Shown here: positions 41,101 through 51,896 of the stretch, piece after piece
Layout: each line of letters opens with the position of its first letter
Position numbering within the stretch: position 1 is the first letter of the stretch
From: Nothophaeocryptopus gaeumannii
Taxonomy: Eukaryota > Ascomycota > Dothideomycetes > Mycosphaerellales > Mycosphaerellaceae
DNA length: 64,000 nt
Direction of reading: 5' to 3'
Assembly: GCA_031771865.1 (NCBI GenBank)
Contig: JASISA010000025.1
Coordinates: 3,596,001-3,660,000 of the forward strand
Notes under the pieces: generated by a model
Databases searched by the model: none
What the model saw: the letters and a program-made list of their open reading frames with translations, nothing else
Told to the model about the DNA's origin: nothing
Made by a program: the position numbers and the translations under genes

Positions 41101-42166
41101 ATGTCGCCCAAGCAATCAATCATGATGGTATGCGCATGCGCATTCCTCTGTTCAATCTCCCTCGCATCCACGACATGCGGTTCAGAATCTCAGCCAAACC
41201 CGATCCCAAACGCCTCGCTCGACCCCAACTTTCCCATCTCTGGAACCCTCAATGGCACAGTCGCTATCCTCCCCATCCCCTACGATCTAGCTCGCTCCAT
41301 CATCCCAGCGCATTGGCCGATCCTCACTAAACAATATCAGCAATGGCTGCCATGGTTTCCACATGATCAATACCCGGCTATGCTACAGACGGAGTTGGAT
41401 CATGATATTCACTTCAACGGCACGTCATTCCCGGATTTCCAACGAGCTAGTATTTCGTTCCCTTTTGTTGATCGCTTGGGTGATGGATATACGGCGATGA
41501 CGTTTAATGATCAGATCTTGATCAGTCAGGATGCTGGGGCTGTGTACTCGGGGTTTGAGGTGTTTGGGTATGAGGTTACTGTGAGTATTATTATTGTTCT
41601 TGAAGCGAAAAAATTTGGAGACATGGATCTGACATCTTGCGAAGCCTGCTGTGTTTGAGCCCGACTGTGAAGCATATGCCTACGTTGAGAAGAGTGAGGG
41701 CAATAAGCACGGGTATGGAGATGGATCATCCTCAATGTTCTCGAAGGCTTTCGCGAACACCTCTCTATCGACTCCTGGGTTTGCGTGGGAAATGGCCCCT
41801 GTGAAAGATTCACCATACTCCCTCGACTTGTATGTGTTCCCCCTAATCCTTTCCATCATTGTGCTAACATGTACCCCATCTAGCTGGTACAACGTCACGA
41901 ACCAACCGCTCATGAGTTACAACGCCTCCTCTTGCGACCACTTTGCCCGCTTGCTCAACACCAGCGTTTCGGAGCCTCCTTACGCTCCGGTATCTATCCG
42001 CGGTTGTGTTTCTGTGCAGAAACCCTTCTTCGTTCAGAGCAGAAGCTGGGATGGTGTGTTTGGTGTCAAGATGGATCAGGCGTTCAGGGAGAGTGGGGCG
42101 GTTGCTTGTGAGAGTTTGAAAGGCGTGAGTGTTGTTGAAGCGCCTGGACGACGGAGGGGATGGTGA
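41101..42166 (+). CDS. Secreted protein, possibly acetoacetate-decarboxylase-like (3 exons)
   Basis: Exons 41101-41580, 41645-41829 and 41884-42166 join in phase to 315 residues. Intron 1 is 64 nt (GTGAGT...GAAG with a CTGAC branch). Intron 2 is 54 nt (GTATGT...CTAG with GCTAAC). A signal peptide (MMVCACAFLCSISLAS) precedes GTLNGTVAILPIPYDLARSI, ISFPFVDRLGDGYTAMTF and SGFEVFGYEVTPAVFEPD, a beta-rich pattern that reminds me of the acetoacetate decarboxylase fold. There are several N-glycosylation sequons. The ADC link is tentative and no catalytic lysine is claimed. Intron 2 is a multiple of three with no stop, so retention would give a longer in-frame protein. Confidence 0.65.
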
Positions 42167-42530
42167 TTGAGTTTGATGAGGCAACCAAGTGGCTTCTACT
42201 GTTGCAATCAGGGGAGGTACCATCAATCGAATCTGTTCTGAGATGTGGGTGTATCGTCCACTCTGCAAGATTTTGGGAGGCGTTAAACGCCAGACCTGCA
42301 CGATGCTTCATCCGCTACATTCTCGATACAGCATTTGCATAGCTCGTGGCTGCTTAAACATTCCTTGGCTCGCTTCGGATAGGTTCGCGGCGCTTCGAAT
42401 ACGCGCTGAATCCTGCAGATAGATTCAAAATTGCCTTTCTCAATCACCTTCAGCTGTTGAAAAGAGCAGCAGTGTCATGCCGAACCATTCACAGCACGGT
42501 TGCATCTCATGAAGCGGTCAATATCTGGCA
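42167..42530. other. Intergenic region
   Basis: About 360 bp with nothing recognised. Confidence 0.4.
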
Positions 42531-43557
42531 ATGTCGGACAGCACCATCTACAAGAAGGCTCCACTGCTTACTGGGATAACTACCTCAATGGCCGCCCAAA
42601 GTACACCGCCGACTTCTTTGACCGCATCTTTTCGTATCATAAGCAAAATTGAGGGCGTTGGGATCTAGCCCACGACATCGGCACAGGAGCTGGCCAAGCC
42701 GCCTCTGTCCTCTCCCCCAAATTCGTCAAAGTCATTGCGAGTGATCTGGAAGCTGCACAGATCGATGTAGCCAAGACTCGATTGTTTGATCTCGGAGTGG
42801 AGAATGTGGACTTTGTTATTCCGCCTACAGAGACTCTCGGCGAGAAGTATTCGAATGGGAAAGCGGACCTGGTGACTATTAGTGAGGCTCTCCCTCTGAT
42901 GGATGCTTCCAAAGCGATAGCTTCAGCCCCTGCTCTGCTTAAGCCAGGAGAGACTCTTGCTGCTTGGTTCTATGGTAAACCGCTGTTCATCTCAGATGAG
43001 ACGGGATAGTTTGATGCATAATGTAATAGAGCTTTTGGAGAGTTGGTCGGTGCGATCTATCGGGATGTCTTAGAACAGACCGCGAAGTTGATATCGCCCG
43101 AGAGTCTGTAGAGCTCGATGAATTACCAGGATAGTGGGCTTGCGGATGTTGAGATCCCCCGGGATGTGTTCGAGAATGTGTGGAGGCATACGTGGAACGG
43201 CGTTGTCGAATCTACGGCTTTCGTTTCCTCCTTGCCAGCTATTGGCATGGAGAAGAAGTGGGTCTCGTAGGTCTTCTTGATGAATATCCACTGGTAGCGT
43301 TCCTGCTGACCAAGGCTTGTTAGACGCATTGGAAAGCATGAGAAAATTACCTTGGAGGTCAACCGAGACTTCTGGGCCGAGCGAAGGAGTATCGAACGAT
43401 CTTCGGAGCTTCTTGAAGACGTTTCCATCCGTGGTTTGAGGTCGACTCTGAGCCGTACGTTGAGCTGTTCACTGCTTTAGAGAAGGCAATAGGAGGCTCG
43501 GACGCTGGCAAGAAGGTGACTTGGACCATGGTGTTGATACTCGCGAGCAAGAAATAG
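42531..43557 (+). pseudogene. SAM-dependent methyltransferase pseudogene
   Basis: From ATG 42531 (MSDSTIYKK) the reading shifts frame within ~10 codons to YWDNYLNGRPKYTADFFDRI, a common start of fungal class I methyltransferases. It then meets TGA 42650-42652 and resumes with WDLAHDIGTGAGQAASVLS, the SAM-binding motif I. It continues to VIASDLEAAQIDVAKTRL, ADLVTISEALPLMD and a post-motif strand LKPGETLAAWFYG. Stops follow at 43007-43009 and later, with further fragments (DVEIPRDVFENVWRHTWNG) and a family-like ending TWTMVLILASKK at 43525-43557. So nearly the full length, about 330 residues, is recognisable but disabled several times. The lost function would be a small-molecule or unknown-substrate methylation. 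Confidence 0.82.
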
Positions 43558-43749
43558 CCCGCAGATTGATGTCTTCACACAGACAAGTTGCCTTCAAACG
43601 GACAGATAATGAGCTTCTCCTTCATTACCATTCCCTTTCCCATCCTGATGGCTCAACTGTGCGTACTCCCTGCAAGCGCACTTCAGACAGCGGTTGAGAC
43701 TACTCCGACGTGAATCGCTGTCGTTTTAAAATGGTGGTAAGGCTCTCGT

Positions 43750-45100
43750 GGTATGCTCCTCAAGTGTTCTGCCAATTGAGAATGACTCGAGCAGACATGC
43801 CATCGTGATATGCAACTAGTCCGATGAATGCCGAGACCAGGTCGTCTTCCTCAATAGGTCTCTGGGTGAAAAGTCCGACATCCAGAGCCCAGACACAGTG
43901 CCACCTCTCAGTCGGTCTACAAGATCATTGCTGAAGCAGCTCCGGACGCCCGGGGTGGCTGTCCTGGATAGAAGTTGAATGTACCCATACTCCTGGGAAG
44001 ATGGTGCATACAATATCGAATCCCTTCAGACATCGCTCTTCAGGCGACATTTCGCATGCAGCTCTCAGGGAAGCCTCCCGGGAGAAAGACTTCCACATAT
44101 ACGGAAAGATAGCCATAAGTGTTCTCGATCCAATCCTGCCTCATCGGACCGAGAAGGAGGGGAAGAGTCTCTACATCCAATCTGATCTTTTCGGCGACAA
44201 CATTCAAGACGACATCACTGGCGAGGCGCCCGATGCAGCTTCCGTTATGCTCATGTTCAGGATCTGTGAATATGTCAGTCATCAGAGGCAGAACGTGTTC
44301 TAAGAATCGCAGAGAGTGACTGACTGATGTACTTCAGGTATCGCAACATAATAGTGTCAATACCCTCATGAGCTATTTGAAGTTCATCAGCAGGACCATA
44401 GAGGTTCGCTTGGATCAAGCGCTGAATTTGCAGACGTTCCATCACGCCATCTGACCCGATGAGGGTGTTTAGCTGAGCAGCGTTCCGTAGCCGCAAAGCA
44501 TGTTGGAAAAAGTCCAGTCGATCCACTTCAGTTATGTCGGCGTGTCTTTCCGAGACTTGAACCCGATAGTCGATTTCCCAAACGTCTAGTGTGAAGCTAC
44601 GAAGCCGATGTGCTCGTGAAGCAGGCCAGACGTGTGGTATTAGCTTGAGCAATCCCCCGTTCGCGAGCCTTTGTAGCTGTGCATGTAGTCTTTGATATCC
44701 GTCATCTGCGAGAACTTGTTCGTAAGGAAGTGGAGCGTCGTCTGGAAGCCATATACTAGCTTTTTAGGGAAGTTGTTGGGCCATATTGCCAACTTCTGTG
44801 GTCAAAGATTCGATGGAAGTACTCGAGTCGTAATATGCGATGTTGGCTGGTCGAGAAGGGCATTCTGCGACTCCACATTTTGCACCTACGAATAGGCCAT
44901 GCTGAGCTATTTGACTGGCCGAACAAATGCCAAGACCAGGTCATGTGCGTCAGTAGGTGTCCAGGCCGTTTGAGAGCAAGATGTTTAGCGACTGAAACCA
45001 AAGCATCACTTCATCCATCCCAGAAGCTTATTCTGAAGGACGACTCTTCCGTGCGGTGCGGTTGCACTAGACTGGACATATGGCAGCTGTTGCGAGAGGC
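43750..45100 (-). pseudogene. Decayed gene(s) of unknown family
   Basis: Minus-strand stretches read like protein but change frame repeatedly: LPYEQVLADDGYQRLHAQLQ into HVWPASRAHRLRSFTLDVWE and LDFFQHALRLRNAAQLNTL (44275-44720), then RFLEHVLPLMTDIFTDPEHE to 44040. An upstream piece lies at 44820-45000 (LFVGAKCGVAECPSRP, then ESLTTEVGNMAQQLP). The segments at about 43810-43860 and 44920-44970 resemble each other at DNA level (AATGCCRAGACCAGGTC core followed by ..AGTAGGT/ATAGGT), suggesting two copies of one module. No domain is recognised. It may contain introns, but several stops make an active gene unlikely. Confidence 0.45.
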
Positions 45101-45166
45101 AAGCGAAGATGACGCAGTCGATTGCTGACACGACGTTGAGCTCGAGATTCAATCAGTCTTGCATGA

Positions 45167-46858
45167 TTAACTCTTCAAAATGTCATCGGCTTCTCGCCAT
45201 CCGCTCAGCAGCGCGCCATGAACAGTCGCGAAGTGGTTCCGACTTGTGTGTTCGCCCGCAAACCTCAATTTGCCCCCTTCTCCGTTGACGATCGGGGTTT
45301 GAAAGGCCTCTCGATGTCTGGTTTCGGAGAGACCGGCAATCATATGACTGTAGCTGCCCAGAGAGAACTCGTCTTGTGCCCAACGGGTGACATGCACTGC
45401 ATCTGGCTTTGGAGGCTCTCTGCCTAGCCAGGATGTGAGAGCTCTGTGAATGATCCCGCTGGCTTGAGAATCCGTCATCGCCTCGATGAGTCTAGCCGAT
45501 GAGCAGGAGACGAAAGCAGAGAGGACAGGGAAGCCCGTCAGACCGTTGAGATTCATGATTGATATCAAGCGTAGTCCGGAAGATGTAGTACCATCTTCGT
45601 GAATCTCGATCCCAGGTAGCTCACTCGTGAAGCCAATATATGAGTCTGGTGATATCGTTCTCTGCTTATCACCTGCTTCCGATGCCCAGGGCCGGTTTAT
45701 CAGGCCCTTTTTGAACATCGAAGTGTATGGCTCCTCGTCCCACCACGGATTTTGGTAGACAAGCATGATCTTATCGAGCGTTCCAAATCCGAGGCTTTCG
45801 ATGGCGTCCTGCTTGTCGCGCGGCAGTGTCGGCTGAAACAGAGGCGTAGAAGGAGTTTGTGCAGAATCGTTCCTGATCTCGTGCTTCTGAAGAACTCCCA
45901 GCGGTAGTGAACAAACAACCTCACGAGCTGTGTAGGTTCCGCGGTTGGTGGACAACGTGATAGGATTGGAGCCCCAGTCGATTCGCTCTACTTTTGTCTC
46001 GAGTTGTATCAAACCAGCACTGACAAGATCCTTAGCTACTTCATCAATGAGAGCCAAGTAGCCGTCTCTCAAGAAAACCTGATCGCCATCGAAGTCATCG
46101 ATTGCAAACTCGAGCAAGCTCATGCCGGTTTTGCCTTGTCTGTGCTCTGCGGACTGTGCGACAAGTGGCGCTGCTTCCATGTGCTCGACAAATTGAGGCA
46201 TAGCGCCGAATGCTCTCTGATATTCCTCCGGAATCTCTCTGAACGCGCTCCGGAACTCTTCAGTATCTGTGATGGCTCGGAGCATGGTGGTGTGCTTCGC
46301 CTGCTCAGGGCTCGCACGGGCTGCAGTCTCATGTATCGAGCCGATCATAGACCACAAAGCTTCCATTGCTGGTCCAGCGACACTGGCCGGGATAACATTG
46401 CTCGCTTTGCGTGTACGACTTGAGTGTGGCGAGTCTTGTAGAGACGGTACTGGCCGAATCTGTACCCAGTCACTGAGGCCATCGATTCCGTACTCCTGCC
46501 CGTGGTTTACATCATCACTTTCATCAGGCTTGAAAAGTACAGTGCCAGAGACCGGACGGTATTTCTTGTGAGGTAGGATCTGCGTTAGTGGGTTGGGATC
46601 TCCATCAGTGCCTATGCCGTGAATCCAATTTGCTCCAGTGTCCAGTCGGGCGCCATTGATATGGATGGAATTGATGCGTCCGCCGATGCGATTCCTCCCT
46701 TCAAGTACAAGTAGGCGGCTATTCTCGCGATAGCGCGGTTGTTCGAACAGTCTGCTCGCACAGCCAAGTCCGCTCATGCCAGCGCCAAGTACGACAGTGT
46801 CATAGTGGCGACTGGATTGATGAATACTGTCTGCCATCTTCACAACAGTGCGGCGCAT
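45167..46858 (-). CDS. Flavin-containing polyamine oxidase family protein
   Basis: An intact 563-residue frame. N-terminal Rossmann motif VVLGAGMSGLGCASRLFEQP, LEGRNRIGGRINSIHINGAR with LDTGANWIHGIG (FAD binding), the middle REVVCSLPLGVLQKHEI, and the C-terminal FAD box LRFAGEHTSRNHFATVHGAL with SGWREA are all present. This order is typical of polyamine oxidases (Fms1-like) and related LSD1-class amine oxidases. No SWIRM or PHD part is seen, and there is no clear signal peptide. It would oxidise spermine or spermidine, or another secondary amine, with hydrogen peroxide release; the substrate is inferred. The C-terminus (DDILKS) is not a strong PTS1. ATG 46858 is used, though Met8 is equally possible. 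Confidence 0.9.
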   Translation of the reverse strand: MRRTVVKMADSIHQSSRHYDTVVLGAGMSGLGCASRLFEQPRYRENSRLLVLEGRNRIGGRINSIHINGARLDTGANWIHGIGTDGDPNPLTQILPHKKYRPVSGTVLFKPDESDDVNHGQEYGIDGLSDWVQIRPVPSLQDSPHSSRTRKASNVIPASVAGPAMEALWSMIGSIHETAARASPEQAKHTTMLRAITDTEEFRSAFREIPEEYQRAFGAMPQFVEHMEAAPLVAQSAEHRQGKTGMSLLEFAIDDFDGDQVFLRDGYLALIDEVAKDLVSAGLIQLETKVERIDWGSNPITLSTNRGTYTAREVVCSLPLGVLQKHEIRNDSAQTPSTPLFQPTLPRDKQDAIESLGFGTLDKIMLVYQNPWWDEEPYTSMFKKGLINRPWASEAGDKQRTISPDSYIGFTSELPGIEIHEDGTTSSGLRLISIMNLNGLTGFPVLSAFVSCSSARLIEAMTDSQASGIIHRALTSWLGREPPKPDAVHVTRWAQDEFSLGSYSHMIAGLSETRHREAFQTPIVNGEGGKLRFAGEHTSRNHFATVHGALLSGWREADDILKS

Positions 46859-47800
46859 CAGTCAAGTCTAGACTACGTATGGAACATGCATGGATCGAAT
46901 GGAAAGAGATACAGAGGCAGAATGGTCACTCGAAGGTAGTCGATGTCATGGTCGGTAATATCGGCAAAGCAAAGTCCGACCGAGAGGTCATCAATATTTG
47001 ACCGATCATTTCCTTGTGACCTTGGAATGAGCATCATGAGCTACATTCGTGTGCTTGCGGTTGATGCAGAGCACAGGAAGGTTCGTGCGAGAGCGTTGCT
47101 CTTCACTTTCACATGCAGCTTTCACTGTTGCTATGACCTCCGTAAACAGATCTTGACAACCATGAGACGCAGCGCCTTCACCACCAATGCGCTCTGTCCA
47201 GCAACTCGGGTGCAGACCTACTCTTTCTCGCAGTTCAACTGTGATCACCGACACCAACGTCCAATTCAGAGATGTCCATCCCTCAATCCATGCCGACCAC
47301 CTCACCTTGCCCGAGACTAGAGCCCACGAATCGAGACGACAATGCACGCCTGCCGCAAGACGGACGGAAGAAGCAGTTACGGAGGGGGCGTGAGTGTCTA
47401 AGTCCGCAGGTGTGGAAGAGGGTGGTGCTGAAGGAGAGGAGCTGACTCCGTGCCGAGAGGCTTGGCAGCAGCAAACAAACGACGTCAAACCTCGACCCTC
47501 ACCTTGCTCGACTTGTCACAGCAGCATCCTCCACAATGTTCGGGACAGCGCCGCTGCTGTCCTCGCTTCCTTATTCATCGGACTGCAGGCAGAATCCGGA
47601 AAAAGGCTCGTCAGCGTACCCGGCGACAGCGAAGTCCTGCACAGGATGAAGAGCTGAAGAATACTGCAATGCCTAATGGACAAGAGTGGAGATAAGAACA
47701 CGACGCAACGAGAAGAAGCTCGGAAGGCGAGATGCTGCAGCGCGAGCACAAAACACGGGATGCACGTGTGTAAGGGAGAAACATCAAAGACAACGCTGAC
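46859..47800. promoter_or_regulatory. Divergent upstream region, polyamine oxidase and kinase-like gene
   Basis: About 940 bp between divergent starts. No supported gene; frames on both strands overlap and lack motifs. It must contain both promoters. Confidence 0.4.
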
Positions 47801-48592
47801 ATGGAGCCAATGCAAATCAGCGACTCTGAAGGTGTCGAGATGGAGCTGCTGATGATTGGGTCCTGCTCTTGCACATATCGTCTTGGCCAGGTGGTTATCA
47901 AAGTTCCCCGCATTGACGAGGAAGCAGAAATAACACAAGGGAATGCAAAAGCCGCAACAATCGAGGCCAATGTGTACAAGATTCTCGGCACCCATGATCG
48001 GATTGCAAATTGCCTCTACATCAGTCCCACGAAGGGCATGATTGTTTTGGACTTCTACGGTCTCGGCAATCTCGAGGACTACGTTGCAATCCACGGCCCA
48101 ACGCAACTACGCAAATGGGCAAGGCAAACGATTGAAGCTATCCAGTTCATCCACAGCAAAGGTGTTCGACACTCGGATATCCGACTCAATCAGTGGTTGC
48201 TGGATTCTGGAATGAATGCGCGGCTCAGCGATTTCAACTCATCAGGCTATGACGAATGCCCAGCTCTTGGTCTCAGCGGTGAGAAAGCCCTGGGAGACGA
48301 AGATGCGAGCCATTTCCTGCCCCGAGACTCCTGTGAAGACAAACCTGTCCGCTCCGATTTGTTTGCATTGGGATCGGCTTTGTACGAGATCGAACATGGC
48401 AGCACCCCATTTGCCGATGCAGATGACGAAACAATTGTCCAGCGCTTTGCACGGCGAGAATTTCCATCCGTGTCGGACCTGTCACTAGGATCTATCATTT
48501 CGGGATCATGGGAGGGCAAATTCGACTCAGCCGAAGAGATGCTACAGATGGGAGGACAGTTTTGGAATTCTGGTGATGCGTCTAGGCAATGA
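47801..48592 (+). CDS. Small divergent protein-kinase-like protein
   Basis: A 263-residue single-exon protein. Kinase landmarks: VVIKVP (K34), an E in the following helix, the hinge-like LDFYGLGNLEDYV, a catalytic loop HSDIRLNQWLL (D126, N131) and an activation start SDFNSSG (D144). Further on, RSDLFALGSALYEI matches the SDxWSLG-type C-lobe helix. Departures from the norm are HSD for HRD, DFN for DFG and no clear glycine loop, and the C-lobe is short. The catalytic D and the DFG Asp remain, so activity is possible but unproven. Similar small kinase-like proteins are numerous in filamentous fungi and their roles are mostly unknown. No signal or membrane segment. Confidence 0.75.
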   Translation: MEPMQISDSEGVEMELLMIGSCSCTYRLGQVVIKVPRIDEEAEITQGNAKAATIEANVYKILGTHDRIANCLYISPTKGMIVLDFYGLGNLEDYVAIHGPTQLRKWARQTIEAIQFIHSKGVRHSDIRLNQWLLDSGMNARLSDFNSSGYDECPALGLSGEKALGDEDASHFLPRDSCEDKPVRSDLFALGSALYEIEHGSTPFADADDETIVQRFARREFPSVSDLSLGSIISGSWEGKFDSAEEMLQMGGQFWNSGDASRQ

Positions 48593-49040
48593 TAGGCAGC
48601 AACCCGTGACATTGCGTCCAACATACCGATAATACGGCGCTGGCAGCTAGTCAGGATTACCGTATGCAAGTGCCTAGCACAATCAAGAGCTTCAGCAATG
48701 TACGCGGGGTACTCTCAGCACGTATGTCAACCAGTCGAGGATATTGCTTCAGAAGTTGCACGTGTGAGAAGATCTTGCCGGTCGTACTCACTTGTTCGAT
48801 GAGGACAGAATCTTGTTTTCCCAAGGGAAACGAGCCTTGCAGACCCCGAAATAACGAGCGTAGAATGTCCTAGGATGAGTGCGGAGTAAGAGGGTGAAGT
48901 GGCGAAGAAACGGCGTATGCTGTGAAGGGGTCGATTACATGGCTTGGATTGCAGACCGATAATGTCTACTTCTTGCACATTCATGCTACTCAGCAGATTA
49001 CCAACTGCTGATAATATTGAAAAGCTCCTCTCGCTAGCTC
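48593..49040. other. Region downstream of kinase-like and aquaporin genes
   Basis: About 450 bp between converging genes. It may hold a short last exon of the aquaporin gene, as a GTAAGT donor lies at 49109-49104, but no acceptor could be chosen with confidence. Confidence 0.35.
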
Positions 49041-50167
49041 TCAAACCGCAGATGGCCCCACCATGTTCAGTTGATGCGGCTTTGAGCGATACCGCGAGAT
49101 GGGACTTACTTTTCTCACCCACGGTGGAGCCAAGAAGTACAGCAAACCGTTCACCATTGCCGCCGCCAGAGGTGCAAGCCAATGGACGTAATGGAACTGC
49201 ATCTCTCCCCTCGCCGTCATCAGGCCCAGACACCTGGCCGGATTGAACGAGACACCCGAGTACCCTGGCTTGATGAGAATCGACGTCAGGTTGCTCAGCC
49301 CAAGCACGGCGCCAATGAGGGTTGGAGCGAAGGAAGGCGGTATCGCTTTGCCCTGTCTGGGATCCAAGCCAATGCCGAAGGCTATGAAGACCAGTGCTTG
49401 GCAGAACATATACTCCAGAACGAAAAGCTGGCCTGGTGAGACGAGAGTCGGATCGACCGTGCAGCCAGGAATCACTCCCTGTGATATGAATCAGTATCCG
49501 GACGCTTGTCAGCTGAATCTTATACCAACCGTCGAGAAGTACGCTTCTCCCAGCCCAAGACGCATCCAATATGCGCCCACGATTGCGCCGGTTGATTGAG
49601 CGACGATGTATAGGCCGCTACGAGGCAATGTCGACAGGCCCGCGAAGAACGTTGCCATTGTGATTGCGGGGTCTGCATTCTCGTCAGCGCGTTCTCGCCC
49701 AAACAGCATCGCATGGACTGACTAAGATGCCCTCCCGAGACAGGCGCCAGAGCATATGTGAATAGACTCAATCCAATGAATCCAACAAGGGCTGCATACA
49801 GAGCTATGGCAAAGAGCGATTCTTTGGAGGATGCTAGACCCGAGGCTGTCGCTCCGAGCAAGAAGATGAGCAGACAAGTACCCATGCCCTTGATGAACGC
49901 CTGGCGCCAGATGTCTGGTTGGAGAAAGCCCTTCAAATCGAGCGAGTTGGAGAGAGAGCGCATTGGAGCAGCATCGGGCTGCTTTTCCAGCAGACTCTTC
50001 GCATCATGGTCATCCGGATCTGCAATGAACTCTTGGTTACCTCCGAGCCGGCCAGCGCAATGCGCGGTTGCGATTTTCGTGTTGTTTCGGAGCCGAGGAA
50101 TAGATGTTGATGAGGGAGTCATAGTGGAAGTGGACAAGGGATAGCTGACCCCAGTGGCCTTCTCCAT
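49041..50167 (-). CDS. Aquaporin / aquaglyceroporin (MIP family), at least 3 exons
   Basis: Exons about 50167-49723, 49672-49530 and 49478-49041 join in phase. Intron 1 (50 nt, GTCAGT...GCAG) rebuilds the first NPA box at the splice (GGHL plus NPAITMATFF). Intron 2 is 51 nt (GTTGGT...ACAG). The second box is SGVSFNPARCLG. Membrane helices include KGMGTCLLIFLLGATASG, AIALYAALVGFIGLSLFTY and LFVLEYMFCQALVFIAFGIG. Both half-helix NPA signatures are complete, so the channel should fold. Start could be ATG 50167 or 50122. A last exon after donor 49109 is possible; unspliced reading stops at 49041. Substrate, water or glycerol, is not resolved. Confidence 0.88.
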
Positions 50168-50687
50168 TGTATTTGGGCTGCAAATTGGCAGAGGAAGAAG
50201 TAGTAGCAGGGCGCAAATTACTAGCGGTCTTGAGAGGTTTTCTTGGGGGCTTTTGAGAGCACACATCTTCCAAAGTACCTATGCATCGACGATGAGGTCG
50301 ATTACAGATACCTTGGTCAGCGCGTCAGGAAGACAGGGGACGCCATTGTGGCTTCAAGGTAATCTTTCAGCATCGGGCATAGACGTTATTGACATTGGTC
50401 TTGCGTGTGTGCGTCTCGGGCGAGACGGCTTTGTGCGATGTTCTCAGCCGGCTTTGCCAACACCACCGTTTAGCTCAGAACACAATGGCCCCACAACACC
50501 CGTAACAAGTACGGATGGCCTACTCTGAACAAAGTAATGCCTCTTTGACTCCAACGACGAAAATATAGCAAAGGCACAGGCTTCCGATCAAACAGTTGCG
50601 ACAACAAAGTTCATTTTGCCTCTATATTCTCCCCACTGTCCCAGTGCAACAACTTAGACCAGAGAACCTCGACCTGAACCGGACGAC
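50168..50687. promoter_or_regulatory. Divergent promoter region, aquaporin and NmrA-like gene
   Basis: About 520 bp between divergent start codons; no named element. Confidence 0.4.
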
Positions 50688-51702
50688 ATGGCTTCTCGCA
50701 AGATTCTGACAATCTTTGGAGCAACTGGAAATCAGGGCGGCAGTGTCATTGACATTATCCTCTCTCGCCCAGACCTCAAAGACAAGTACGCACTTCGTGG
50801 TGTCACTCGCAATGTATCAAGCAACTCCGCCCAGACTCTGGCTGCAAAGGGCGTCGAGATGGTCTCCACAACCTTGAACGATATCTCATCTCTCAGAGCT
50901 GCGGTCCGTGGGGCTTATGGAGTCTTTGGAGTCACCAACTTCTGGGACAAGGATGTCATGTCCAAGACGATCGAAGTACAGCAGGGAAAGAACATCTTTG
51001 AGGCTTGCAAGGCTGAGGATGTAAAACACTATGTCTTTTCGTCGCTGCCACGAGTTGAGAATCTCACCAATGGGACTTTGAAGCATGTTGATCATTTCGA
51101 TGGGAAGGCGATGGTTGCTGAGTATGCGGAGGAGAATAAGGGTGATATGATCGTTTCGTACTTTCAGCCTGGTAAGACTTCTCTCGTTCAAAGACTTGTT
51201 CGCAAATGCCTCCATCATACTGACGAGGGGCTCAGCAATGTATCTCAAGTCCTACAAGGACCAAATTCGCAACATCTCCGGCCAAGCTTCGATGCTCATG
51301 CCATTTGCACAGAATGACAACGCCTGGCCGGTCATCGATCCTCGTGCCGACACTGGCAAGTACGTGATGGGTCTTCTCGAGGCTGGTCCGGAAGCAAATG
51401 GGGTCCAAGCGCATGCCGTCTCTGCCTGGACGAGCGCTGCCGAGCTCATCCCCGCTATCAGTCAGGCGTCTGGACAGCAGGTTGTGTTCAAAGAGGTCTT
51501 ACCAGAAGCGCTCCAGGCTGCTCTGCCCAAAGAGATTGCTTTGGAGATTACGGAGACGATGCTGTTGGTCGGAAGGTATAGCTATTGGGGACTCGGTGCC
51601 GAGAGAGAGCAAACGAAGAGTGATATGTGGTTGCTGGAGGGCACCAAGACCACTGGATTGGAACAGGTTGTTAAGCATGGTGGACCGTGGGAGTTCGCAT
51701 GA
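50688..51702 (+). CDS. NmrA-like NAD(P)-binding protein (2 exons)
   Basis: Exons 50688-51171 and 51236-51702 (intron 64 nt, GTAAGA...TCAG) give 316 residues. An N-terminal Rossmann motif ILTIFGATGNQGGSVI, a VTR strand (LRGVTRN), and AYGVFGVTNFWDK lead to HYVFSSLPRVENLT and the substrate-side HVDHFDGKAMVAEYAE. The C-terminal half (NDNAWPVIDPRADTGKYVMG) is typical of the HSCARG/NmrA family. These are atypical short-chain dehydrogenases that often sense the NAD(P)H/NAD(P) ratio. Catalytic Tyr-Lys is not in the standard YxxxK form, so regulatory rather than enzymatic use is likely. It lies next to the NTF2-like gene, converging. Confidence 0.9.
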
Positions 51703-51896
51703 GCTTGCGAGGACAATCTGAATGGGACGAAGTGGACAGTATAGCCAAGTTTTCATGCCACGATATTCAAGAAAACACAGCACAGCACAACACCCATGAA
51801 GAGTGCCTATGTCTGGCCGATTGCCAAGTGTACGAGAAAGTTCCGAAGAATTGGAAGGTCAAGCTTTGATTCGCCATGCTTACACGGTGTCTACAT

